NCBI GenBank assembly: GCA_003222055.1
Contig: QHUT01000061.1
Coordinates: 1 to 52,878 of the forward strand
DNA: 52,878 nt
Direction of reading: 5' to 3'
From: Gemmatimonadota bacterium
GTDB lineage: Bacteria; Gemmatimonadota; Gemmatimonadetes; Gemmatimonadales; GWC2-71-9
The translations under genes and the position numbers were made by a program. A model generated the notes under the pieces. That model worked only from the letters and a program-made list of their open reading frames with translations, ran no database searches and had not been told where the DNA came from. Below, in pieces: positions 23,835 through 31,412 of this stretch (position 1 is its first letter; every line of letters begins with the position of its first letter).

Positions 23835-26237
23835 TTACCTGGGCGGATCAGTCCAATCAGTGAAGCCGACGCCCTTGCCGGGGGTGGTTGCCGCGCCGTC
23901 CCAGAAGTGGGTGCCGTAGTAGTAATCCACCAGCGGCATCTCCCAGGTGTCGTCACCCACGGCGGCGAAGTTGCACTGCGTGTACAGCCACTGGTACGCC
24001 CGGAGCAACGCGCGATCCGACCAGTTCCACACGTCGTAGCCCGCCCGGTGCAGGATCACCGCCTGCGCCAACGCTCCCTGGAGCGCCTCGTACACGTAGT
24101 TCTCCTTCGGCGGCGGCCAGGTGAACCCTCCCGAGCGTCGCTGGTCGTCCGGGAGCACGCCGTCGACCGAATGCCCCTGGATCGTCGCGCCGAGCGGGTT
24201 GATCCCCACGGGGTGCTGCGGATCCGACTGCCACGCCAGGTCGCCGTAGGTGAACCCCGCGTACGAGTTGCGATCCCCCAGCCAGCCTTTGAACACCCGC
24301 GCCGCGCGGGCCAAATCGGCCGTATCGCCCAGATAGCGCGCCACGGCCATGCGGGTCGCGCCCGCATGCATTCCCCAGTTGTTGGGGCGGTCTTCGTTCG
24401 TGGAGATGAGCGTGTTGCCCTGGAGGTTCTCCGTGCGAACCTGCACCAGGAAGGTCCGGAAGCGCAGGTCCAAGTCGGCCGGTAGCCCCACCAGGTCGGC
24501 CGCGATCACGTACGCGATCAGCTCCCGACCCAACGACAGCGTTCGACCTGTCGCTTCGGTACCCATCATGCGGGTGATGGCGTCGAGCACTTCGAGGCGG
24601 TAGGTCGCGTTCCCGGTGCGGGCGTAGACCAGCGCCTTGGCCATGGTGATGACGTTGTCGGGATCGTTCTGATCGGATAGATCCGGGCTCGCGATCGTCT
24701 GCGACGCCCAGCTGTTGAGCGCATTCCAGGCCGGGCCCGACGTCGGGAGGGCGGCGATCTCCGCCGGCGTGATCCAGATACCGACCGGCCCATGTCCCGC
24801 ACCGCCCACATCGACGATGATGCTGGCCGTGCCGCTCTTGCCGTCGCTCGAGGCCGTGATGGTGACCGACCCCGCCGCGACACCCGTCACGAGACCGCTG
24901 GCGGTTACCGTGGCCAGCGAGGGCGCGCTGCTCGACCAGCTCACGACTTTCCCCGGGACCGCATTGCCGGCGGAATCTCTCGGGGTCGCCAGGAGCTGCA
25001 CCGTGGTCCCAACCAGCAGGTAGGCGGAGGCCGGACTCACGGTCACCGCGGCCACGGCCGCCGGGGGCGGCGCGGTGACCGTGACGATGGACGTCCCGCT
25101 CTTGCCTTCACTCGCCGCCGTGATGGTCGCGGATCCAGCCCCGGCACCAGTGACGAGCCCGGTGCCGCTCACCGCCGCCACGCTCGTGTTGGAGCTGCTC
25201 CACGTCACCGTTCGGCCGGTCAACGGAGCGCCGCTCGCGTCCCGCGGCGTGGCGGTCAACTGCACCGTCTGACCGACCTGCACGCCGGCCGAAGGCGGCG
25301 CGACCGTCAGCGACGCCACGGGCACGGGCGCGCTCGTGACGGTGATCGACGACGAGCCGCTCTGCCCTTCGCTGGTGGCCGTGATCGTCGCCGACCCGGC
25401 CGCACCCGCGGTCACCAGGCCGCTGCCGTCGACCGCGGCGACCGTCGCATTGCTGCTCGTCCAGGCGATCGCGCGGCCGCCGAGCAGGTTGCCGCTCGCA
25501 TCCCGCGGCGACGCGGTCAACCGCACGGTCTGACCGGACTGGACACTGGCCGAGCCGGGCGTGACCGTCACCGACGCGACCGGCGCGGCCACGTTCGTGA
25601 CCGTCACGGTCGACGAGCCGCTCTGCCCTTCGCTCGTCGCGGTGATCGTCGCGGATCCCGCCGTCGCACCGGTCACGAGACCCACGCTATTCACCGACGC
25701 CACCGCCGGCGCGCTACTCCCCCAGGTCACCGGGCGTCCCGACAGGACGCTCCCGGCCGAATCCAGGGTCACGGCGGCGAGCTGCGCGGTCGCGCCGACC
25801 AGCATGCTCATCACCGCCGGCGCCACCGCTACCGAGGCCACGGGGACGGGCGTGACGGCAACGACGGCCGTATCGGCCAAGGGGGCGGCGTCGGCTTGCG
25901 CGATGACATCGAGCGTGCCGGGCTGGGACGCCGCCTTGATTCGACCGTAGTGCCGCCCCCCGTTCGTACTGGTCCCAATGATGCTGCCACCCGTCACGCT
26001 CCAGCTCACGCTAATACTGCCGGTGTCACCGGAAGAAGTGAAGGCGACGGCCATCAGCTCAGCCGTGTCGCCGGGGTGAACCGTGAGATTTTGGGGGAAT
26101 ACGACAAGGCGCGTGACAGGATCGCCGCCCGACCCCGTGAGCACCGGCGTTTCGCAAGCCATAGCCGCCAGGGCCGCGAAGACGAGGAGCTGTTTCAGCC
26201 GCGCCAGGCGGGCCGACAGTTTGTACTTGAAGTTCAT
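23835..26237 (-). CDS. BIG2-repeat lipoprotein with C-terminal alginate-lyase-like domain
   Basis: An 800-residue lipoprotein. The signal has the lipobox AMAC after LLVFAALA. After an N-terminal domain of about 100 residues (LVVFPQNLTVHPGDTAELMAV), four to five BIG2 Ig-like domains follow, each with the frame SASVxxGQTVxLTA, then TVTWSSSN, then GSATITATSEG. The last roughly 310 residues begin GIWITPAEIAALP and form a helical domain with NNWGMHAGATRMAVARYLG, as in the alginate-lyase (alpha/alpha-toroid) superfamily. A polysaccharide-lyase or polymer-binding role near the exopolysaccharide locus is inferred; catalytic residues cannot be assigned. GAGGA lies upstream of ATG 26237. It lies 57 nt downstream of the phosphoesterase gene, probably co-transcribed. 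Confidence 0.68.
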   Translation of the reverse strand: MNFKYKLSARLARLKQLLVFAALAAMACETPVLTGSGGDPVTRLVVFPQNLTVHPGDTAELMAVAFTSSGDTGSISVSWSVTGGSIIGTSTNGGRHYGRIKAASQPGTLDVIAQADAAPLADTAVVAVTPVPVASVAVAPAVMSMLVGATAQLAAVTLDSAGSVLSGRPVTWGSSAPAVASVNSVGLVTGATAGSATITATSEGQSGSSTVTVTNVAAPVASVTVTPGSASVQSGQTVRLTASPRDASGNLLGGRAIAWTSSNATVAAVDGSGLVTAGAAGSATITATSEGQSGSSSITVTSAPVPVASLTVAPPSAGVQVGQTVQLTATPRDASGAPLTGRTVTWSSSNTSVAAVSGTGLVTGAGAGSATITAASEGKSGTSIVTVTAPPPAAVAAVTVSPASAYLLVGTTVQLLATPRDSAGNAVPGKVVSWSSSAPSLATVTASGLVTGVAAGSVTITASSDGKSGTASIIVDVGGAGHGPVGIWITPAEIAALPTSGPAWNALNSWASQTIASPDLSDQNDPDNVITMAKALVYARTGNATYRLEVLDAITRMMGTEATGRTLSLGRELIAYVIAADLVGLPADLDLRFRTFLVQVRTENLQGNTLISTNEDRPNNWGMHAGATRMAVARYLGDTADLARAARVFKGWLGDRNSYAGFTYGDLAWQSDPQHPVGINPLGATIQGHSVDGVLPDDQRRSGGFTWPPPKENYVYEALQGALAQAVILHRAGYDVWNWSDRALLRAYQWLYTQCNFAAVGDDTWEMPLVDYYYGTHFWDGAATTPGKGVGFTDWTDPPR

Positions 26238-26294
26238 GGTCCTCGACTCCTCATCGAGCGAGTGACACGGCCCGGAGCCCCGAGTCCGCGAAGG

Positions 26295-29252
26295 TCATGG
26301 CGTGAAGAACTCGGACATGTCGGGAGCGCTGGCCGCCGCGCCCGGATACACCGTCACGCCGAGCCCCTTCAGGATCAGCCGCAGCGTGCTGGGATGCTGA
26401 TACGTGATCGACGACTGGTACCCGCGCTTCGCCTTGGGACTGATGACCGCCCAGAAGACCCGGCCGCCGCCCAGCGCATTGTCGCCGCCCGCCTCATCGA
26501 ACGTGATGATCAACAAGCCGTCCTGCTGGAACACGGGGCTGGCGAGGAGCGGCGCGATGTTCGCGCTGAGCCACCGGTCGGCCGTGCTCAACGAGCAGTC
26601 GTGCGCGTCGTTGCACAGGTTGGGCACGATGTTCGAGAAGCTGGGCAACGTCCCGTTCGCGAGATCCGTGGGGAACTGGGTGAACGGGACGATATTGCAC
26701 GCCTGCGTGGCATTGTTCGCCACGTCCGAGAGCAACGCGAAGACGTTGTGTTTCCGCGCGTAGCCCCCCGTATCACCGCCCAGATAGCAGGCGTTGGGAA
26801 GATTCTCGGCGTACGACTTCCACGTCTTGCCCGCCGCGAGCAGCTCCCGCACGACGTTGTCCACCGTCTGGATGGTCGATGAGCCGTCGTTGTTCGTCAG
26901 GACCTGCCCCGTCGCCAGCTCGAAGTAGTTGCCGATCGACGGATGCGTGTTGGCGTAGTACTGCGTCGACAGCCCGTACTGCTGCGCCAGACCCATCAGG
27001 TACGGCATCGACGAGCTCGTGACGTCGACGGCATCCGTGTTCTCCTCGGTCACGATGAACACGTGCCCGAACTGTGAGGTGCCCGGAGGCGTGACCGTGA
27101 TGGCGGCGGTGCCGCTCTGCCCCTCGCTCGTCGCGGTGATAATCGCCGTGCCCGCGACCTGGCCGGTCACGAGCCCCGTAGCGCTCACCGTCGCGACGCT
27201 CGTATTGCTCGAGGCCCATGTCACCGTGCGCCCCGTCAGCGGACTCCCGGTGGCGTCTTTGGGCGTCGCGGTCAGCTGCAGCGTCGAGCCCACTGGTACG
27301 GTCGCCGAGGTGGGGGTGACGCTCACCGATGCCACCGGCGGGTGCACGACGGTCACGGTCGACGTGCCGTTCTGCCCCTCGCTCGTCGCCGTGATCGTCG
27401 CCGTGCCAGCCACCTTGCCGGTCACGAGCCCGCTCGCGCTCACCGTCGCGACGCTCGTATTGCTCGAGGCCCAGGTCACGGTGCGGCCCGAGAGCGCATT
27501 GCCGCTCGAGTCACGCGCCGTCGCCGTGAGCTGCACGGTCTTCCCCTCATTCACGGAGGGGGTGGCCGGCGTCACCGATACCGACGCCACCGGGACGTGC
27601 ACCACGGTGATGGCCGAAGTCCCGCTCTGCCCCTCGCTCGTCGCCGTGATGGTGGCCGTGCCGGCGACCTTGCCGGTCACCAACCCGCTGGCGCTCACCG
27701 TCGCGACGGTCGTATTGCTCGAGGCCCAGGTCACCGTACGGCCCGAGAGCGCATTGCCGCTCGCGTCACGAGGCGTCGCCGTCAGCTGCGCGGTCTTCCC
27801 CTCGAACACCTGGGCGGTCGCGGGCGTCACCGACACCGACGCCACCGGCACGCCCGCGGCCGTGACCGTGATGGCCGCGATGCCGTTCTGCCCCTCGCTC
27901 GTCGCCGTGATCGTGGCCGTGCCCGCGACCTGGCCGGTCACGAGCCCCGTAGCGCTCACGGTCGCGACGGTCGTATTGCTCGAGGTCCAGGTCACGACGC
28001 GGCCGGGCAGCGGATTGCCGCTCGCGTCCCGCGGCGTGGCCACGAGCTGCACCGTCCCGCCCACCGGCAGCGACGCGGTCGCCGGGGTCACGTCGACCGA
28101 GGCCACGGGCGCCGGGGGCACGCCGCCCCCCAGCGTGAAGTTGCAGACGGTGTGTGTCCCGGCGTCCGAGTACAGCGCCCAATTGGCGAGCGAGGCCACC
28201 GCGTTCTGCTCGGTCCGGAACGCGAGGCCCGTCCCGATCGTCTGCTCCGCGCCGCCGGCCGGCGTCACGTAGGCCGAATAGGTGTGGCTCGGCACGTCGA
28301 CGGCCAGGCGGAAGTGGTAGCTCGTTCCCGCCGTGTACGCGATGGCGCTCGCCGCGTAGGCGCCGCCGTTGCGCGCATCGATGGTCCCGCCCGAATTGAA
28401 GCGCACAATGACGGCCAGGTCCGCGAACGCAGCCGCCGGACCGGCCGACAGGCCGGTGACCGCGTCGAGTGCTGCCCCGTTCGGCGTGGCGTCGAATTCG
28501 ACGGTGAACGACCCCGTCTGCGCCGCCGTCAACGGCGTGTTGACCCACGCGAGAGAGCTGACGACGCACCCCGGCGGCGGGGGCGACGCTTGAACCGTGA
28601 CGACGGCGGCACCGCTCTTCGCCTCGCTGCTCGCCGTAATCGTCGCCGACCCGGCGGCCCGCCCCGTCACGAGCCCGGTCCCGCTCACGCGCGCGATCGT
28701 CGTATCGGTCGACGACCAAGTCACCGCCCGGCCCGAGAGGGCGTTCCCGTTCGCGTCCCTGGGCGTCGCCGTGAGCTGTACCGTCTGCCCGACCGCGACG
28801 CTGGCGGACGGCGGCGACACCGTCACCGCCGCCACCGGCACCTGGCACCCCGACACGGTGACGCTGGCGGTGTCGGACAGGTTGCCGGGATGGCTCGTCG
28901 CGATGACCCGGTACCCGCCGCAATTGGCGTTCCGGTAGTAGCCGTAATGCCGCCCGCCGCTCGAGCCCGTGTCGACGGTGCCGCCGGTCGCGCTCCAGGT
29001 CACGCTGATCGACGCCGTGTCCCCGGCCGCGGTCAGTCCGACCGCGACGAAGTCCTGCGTCTGATTTGGTTGCAGCGTGACGGCGTTGGGAGTGACGACG
29101 AATACGGCGACCGAATTATTGTCGACGCCCGCTACGGTGATGGGGCGTTCGCAGCTGTACACCACCGCGACGCTGAGAACCAGCGCCGCGGTGGCGAGAA
29201 CACGGGCTCTCAGGAGGGACAACCGGCAGGCCAGCTTGTGCATGAACGTCAC
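26295..29252 (-). CDS. BIG2-repeat lipoprotein with C-terminal phosphoesterase (AcpA/PLC-type) domain
   Basis: A 985-residue secreted protein. The GTG at 29252 is chosen because GGAGG lies 6 nt upstream; the ATG three codons later is the alternative. The signal has the core VLATAALVLSVAVVYSC with a probable lipidated Cys. Domains in order: an N-terminal Ig-like unit, one BIG2, a laminin-G-like insert (SGTFTVEF-type, with VRFNSGGTIDARNGG), four tandem BIG2 domains with near-identical sequence, then a phosphoesterase domain of the PF04185 family (HVFIVTEENTDA, then NTHPSIGNYFELATG, then LLIITFDEAGGDN). PF04185 includes phospholipase C and acid phosphatase AcpA. The BIG2 stalk presumably displays the enzyme on the cell surface. 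Confidence 0.82.
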   Translation of the reverse strand: MTFMHKLACRLSLLRARVLATAALVLSVAVVYSCERPITVAGVDNNSVAVFVVTPNAVTLQPNQTQDFVAVGLTAAGDTASISVTWSATGGTVDTGSSGGRHYGYYRNANCGGYRVIATSHPGNLSDTASVTVSGCQVPVAAVTVSPPSASVAVGQTVQLTATPRDANGNALSGRAVTWSSTDTTIARVSGTGLVTGRAAGSATITASSEAKSGAAVVTVQASPPPPGCVVSSLAWVNTPLTAAQTGSFTVEFDATPNGAALDAVTGLSAGPAAAFADLAVIVRFNSGGTIDARNGGAYAASAIAYTAGTSYHFRLAVDVPSHTYSAYVTPAGGAEQTIGTGLAFRTEQNAVASLANWALYSDAGTHTVCNFTLGGGVPPAPVASVDVTPATASLPVGGTVQLVATPRDASGNPLPGRVVTWTSSNTTVATVSATGLVTGQVAGTATITATSEGQNGIAAITVTAAGVPVASVSVTPATAQVFEGKTAQLTATPRDASGNALSGRTVTWASSNTTVATVSASGLVTGKVAGTATITATSEGQSGTSAITVVHVPVASVSVTPATPSVNEGKTVQLTATARDSSGNALSGRTVTWASSNTSVATVSASGLVTGKVAGTATITATSEGQNGTSTVTVVHPPVASVSVTPTSATVPVGSTLQLTATPKDATGSPLTGRTVTWASSNTSVATVSATGLVTGQVAGTAIITATSEGQSGTAAITVTPPGTSQFGHVFIVTEENTDAVDVTSSSMPYLMGLAQQYGLSTQYYANTHPSIGNYFELATGQVLTNNDGSSTIQTVDNVVRELLAAGKTWKSYAENLPNACYLGGDTGGYARKHNVFALLSDVANNATQACNIVPFTQFPTDLANGTLPSFSNIVPNLCNDAHDCSLSTADRWLSANIAPLLASPVFQQDGLLIITFDEAGGDNALGGGRVFWAVISPKAKRGYQSSITYQHPSTLRLILKGLGVTVYPGAAASAPDMSEFFTP
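27085..28110 (-). repeat. Four tandem near-identical BIG2-encoding units of about 250-260 bp
   Basis: Within the phosphoesterase gene, plus-strand blocks near 27103, 27355, 27607 and 27868 each begin with a variant of CCGTTCTGCCCCTCGCTCGT. They share long identical stretches at DNA level, so this is a candidate for unequal recombination that changes stalk length. Confidence 0.7.
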
Positions 29253-29280
29253 GGGATGCCTCCGCAGGATCACAAATGCA

Positions 29281-29322
29281 CGGGCCGCCAACGTCGACCT
29301 GTGTCGATCCGCTGGCGGCCCG
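29281..29322 (-). promoter_or_regulatory. Leader hairpin of the phosphoesterase gene
   Basis: CGGGCCGCCA and TGGCGGCCCG form a perfect 10-bp stem with a nested TCGA...TCGA in the loop. It lies about 30 nt before the GTG start, probably in the 5' leader. The rest of 29253-29529 shows no gene and no convincing promoter. Confidence 0.4.
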
Positions 29323-29529
29323 GCAAGCGTGGCGGAGGGAGTCCGCTATAGCCCCGTGGCTCTGCGTCGCCGTCTTTCGACGGGTTTGCTCTGAGCAGCG
29401 TGCTCTGTAGTTGGCGCCGAGTCGCCCCGGCGTGTCCATTGGCGCGAACCTATCGGGATGGCAGAACCGCAGCGGTGATACACGTCACGCGGCGCGCGTT
29501 AGTGCAACTGTCGCCCGGACAACACACGT

Positions 29530-30783
29530 TCATCCCCCAATTTCCACGCCCACGCCGGCGCGCCGCAGCTTCCCGAGCAGCCACGCCTGCACCCGGGCGG
29601 TGACTTCGACGACGCCGTCTACCTGCGCTTCGCCCAACACCTCCGAGTCGCGGTGCAGCGCGGCCAGCAGCTTGCCGTCTCCGAGTGGAACGCGGATACG
29701 GGCGATGGGACGCAGCGCTTGCGCGGAGGTGCGGAGCACGGAGCGCAGCCCGTCCACGCCCCCCCATCGCGGATTGCGGATTGCGGATTGCGGATTCGAC
29801 GCGGTAAGGACCGCGTGCGGGTAGTGCTCTCGGACCCGGGCAAGAAACACGTCCGGCTCAGGGAGCAGATCCGCTTTGTTGAACACGTAGATCACCCGTT
29901 GCCGGTCTGCTGATTCATTGCCAATCCGCAATCCGAAATCCGCAATCCGCAATTCCCGATCCACCACGTCGACCTGCTCCTCCCATGTCGGGTGGGAAGC
30001 GTCGATCACGTGCAGCAGCAGGTCGGCCTCGCGCGCCTCCTCGAGCGTGGCGCGGAACGAAGCGACCAGATGATGGGGTAGCTTGCGGATGAACCCCACC
30101 GTGTCGGTCAACCGGAAGCGGTAGCCCCCGCCCACATCGACTTCGCGCGTCAGCGTGTCGAGCGTGGCGAACAGCCGGTCCTCGACCAGGATTTCGGCCC
30201 CGGACAGGGCCCGCAAGAGACTCGACTTTCCGGCGTTGGTGTAGCCGACCAGCGCGGCGCTGGGAAGGTCGCGGCGTCCCTGACGCTGGTTGGCGCGATG
30301 GTGGGCGACCTCTTCGAGGCGCCGCTTCAGGTTGGAGATCTTGCGCCGGATGACCCGCCGGTCGGTCTCGAGCTGCGTCTCACCGGGCCCACGCAGTCCG
30401 ATGCCGCCGCGGATGCGCGAGAGATGGGTCCACATCCGCGTGAGCCGCGGGAGCAGGTACTCGAGCTGCGCCAGCTCGACCTGCATCTTGGCCTCGGCCG
30501 AGCGCGCGCGCGTCGCGAAGATGTCGAGGATCACCTCGGTGCGATCCATCACCCGCACCGCGAGCGCTTTCTCCAGGCTCGACCCCTGCACCGGCGAGAG
30601 CGCCTCGTCGAACAACACCAGCGTCGAGCCCGTATCGTGCAGCACGCCCTTGAGCTCCTCGACCTTCCCCTGCCCGAGGTAGAACGCGGGCGTGGGGGCT
30701 TCGACGCGCTGATGGGTCCGCCCCACGACCTCGGCGCCCGCCGTGTCGGCGAGCCGGCCCAGCTCGTCGAGATGGTCGTCCAC
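29530..30783 (-). CDS. hflX: GTPase HflX
   Basis: A 417-residue ribosome-associated GTPase that splits stalled or hibernating ribosomes. The N-terminal HflX domain includes AFYLGQGKVEEL and VLFDEALSPVQ; the linker has GIGLRGPGETQLETDRR. The G domain has G1 GYTNAGKSS, G3 DTVGF and G4 NKAD. Two low-complexity inserts are encoded by heptamer arms: RELRIADFGLRIG just before the strand leading to NKAD, and NPQSAIRNPRW in the G5 loop. Family-typical sequence (IQPPVERAFLVGAPRKGS) continues in frame about 39 codons upstream of GTG 30783, back to 30900, yet contains no ATG, GTG or TTG. The true start is therefore unresolved. Confidence 0.9.
   Translation of the reverse strand: MDDHLDELGRLADTAGAEVVGRTHQRVEAPTPAFYLGQGKVEELKGVLHDTGSTLVLFDEALSPVQGSSLEKALAVRVMDRTEVILDIFATRARSAEAKMQVELAQLEYLLPRLTRMWTHLSRIRGGIGLRGPGETQLETDRRVIRRKISNLKRRLEEVAHHRANQRQGRRDLPSAALVGYTNAGKSSLLRALSGAEILVEDRLFATLDTLTREVDVGGGYRFRLTDTVGFIRKLPHHLVASFRATLEEAREADLLLHVIDASHPTWEEQVDVVDRELRIADFGLRIGNESADRQRVIYVFNKADLLPEPDVFLARVREHYPHAVLTASNPQSAIRNPRWGGVDGLRSVLRTSAQALRPIARIRVPLGDGKLLAALHRDSEVLGEAQVDGVVEVTARVQAWLLGKLRRAGVGVEIGG
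29769..29796 (+). repeat. Heptamer arm GCGGATT x4, left arm in hflX
   Basis: Four perfect consecutive copies of GCGGATT, inverted relative to 29923-29950. It encodes the NPQSAIRNP insert in the G5 loop of HflX. Confidence 0.9.
29923..29950 (-). repeat. Heptamer arm AATCCGC x4, right arm in hflX
   Basis: Four copies of AATCCGC (one with a final A), the reverse complement of the arm at 29769, separated from it by 126 nt of native hflX. It encodes the LRIADFGLRIG insert. Confidence 0.9.
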
Positions 30784-30904
30784 CTGGGCCGCGTCCGGCG
30801 AGCCCTTGCGTGGCGCGCCGACCAGGAACGCGCGCTCGACGGGCGGCTGGATGTCGATTAGTTGTCGGATCTGACCGAGCTCCTCGTCATCGGGCTCCTG
30901 AAAT

Positions 30905-31384
30905 CTATTTCAACAGCTTCATCAGCGGCACGTTCCCCTTGCCGGTCAACGCCACCGTCTTGGTTCCCACGGGCGTGTCCAGGAACACGCGACCCGTCAC
31001 CCCGTATCCCAGGGCCTGCCGGGTGAGCAGGGCCTTCGCTCCCGCCCCCAGTCCCGCCCAGGCGAATCGGACCGGCACCACCACCCGGCTGTGATTGGTG
31101 GGCGAGAGGTCGAGCGGCCGGTCCAGCAGCGCGTCGCCGAAGTGCGTGCCCTCCAGATCGACCCCCACTTCGAGCCGCGTGGAGCGGAGCCGGTAGTCGT
31201 TGGGGTTCCAGACGTCGAACACCAGATCGAACGTGCCACCGGTGAGCCCGATGCCGGTGACGTCGATCTCCTGCAGCGTGAGATCGGGCTCGGTGAATGA
31301 GAGGCGGCCGAGCGTGGCGCAGGAGAGGCACAAGAAAACCCCGAGAAACGGGAAACGGGACACGGGAAACGAGCGCGCCGTCAC
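30905..31384 (-). CDS. LEA2/WHy-domain lipoprotein
   Basis: A 159-residue protein with a short hydrophobic leader (FPFLGVFLCLSCATL) that suggests a lipoprotein signal. A single LEA type 2 (WHy) domain follows, with LQEIDVTGIGLTGGTFDLVFDVWNPN condensed into the family pattern of an NPN-containing strand and ending GKGNVPLMKLLK. WHy domains are small immunoglobulin-like folds linked to desiccation and stress tolerance; the role here is unknown. The GTG at 31384 overlaps the rarA stop (GTGA). The first residues are encoded by a heptamer hairpin, so the N terminus is uncertain; GTG 31363 is the alternative. hflX follows on the same strand. Confidence 0.72.
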   Translation of the reverse strand: MTARSFPVSRFPFLGVFLCLSCATLGRLSFTEPDLTLQEIDVTGIGLTGGTFDLVFDVWNPNDYRLRSTRLEVGVDLEGTHFGDALLDRPLDLSPTNHSRVVVPVRFAWAGLGAGAKALLTRQALGYGVTGRVFLDTPVGTKTVALTGKGNVPLMKLLK

Positions 31385-31412
31385 GTTTCCCGTTTCCCCT
31401 TTCCCGTTTCCC
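31343..31412. repeat. Heptamer hairpin at the rarA/LEA2 junction
   Basis: Four GGGAAAC-type heptamers (31343-31370), a 14-nt spacer, then four TTTCCC-type heptamers (31385-31412) predict a stem of up to 28 bp. The spacer contains the rarA stop and the LEA2 start. The right arm supplies the final RETGKGKRET of RarA. Confidence 0.85.

Noticed and set aside
24792-26882. Plus-strand open frame across the BIG2/lyase gene
   Set aside because: Repetitive Arg/His/Asp-rich translation is the antisense shadow of the BIG2 repeats.
31349-31412. Intergenic arm as an ordinary rarA terminator
   Set aside because: The arm is translated into the RarA C terminus, lacks a T-run, and the same arms recur inside genes, so a terminator alone does not explain it.
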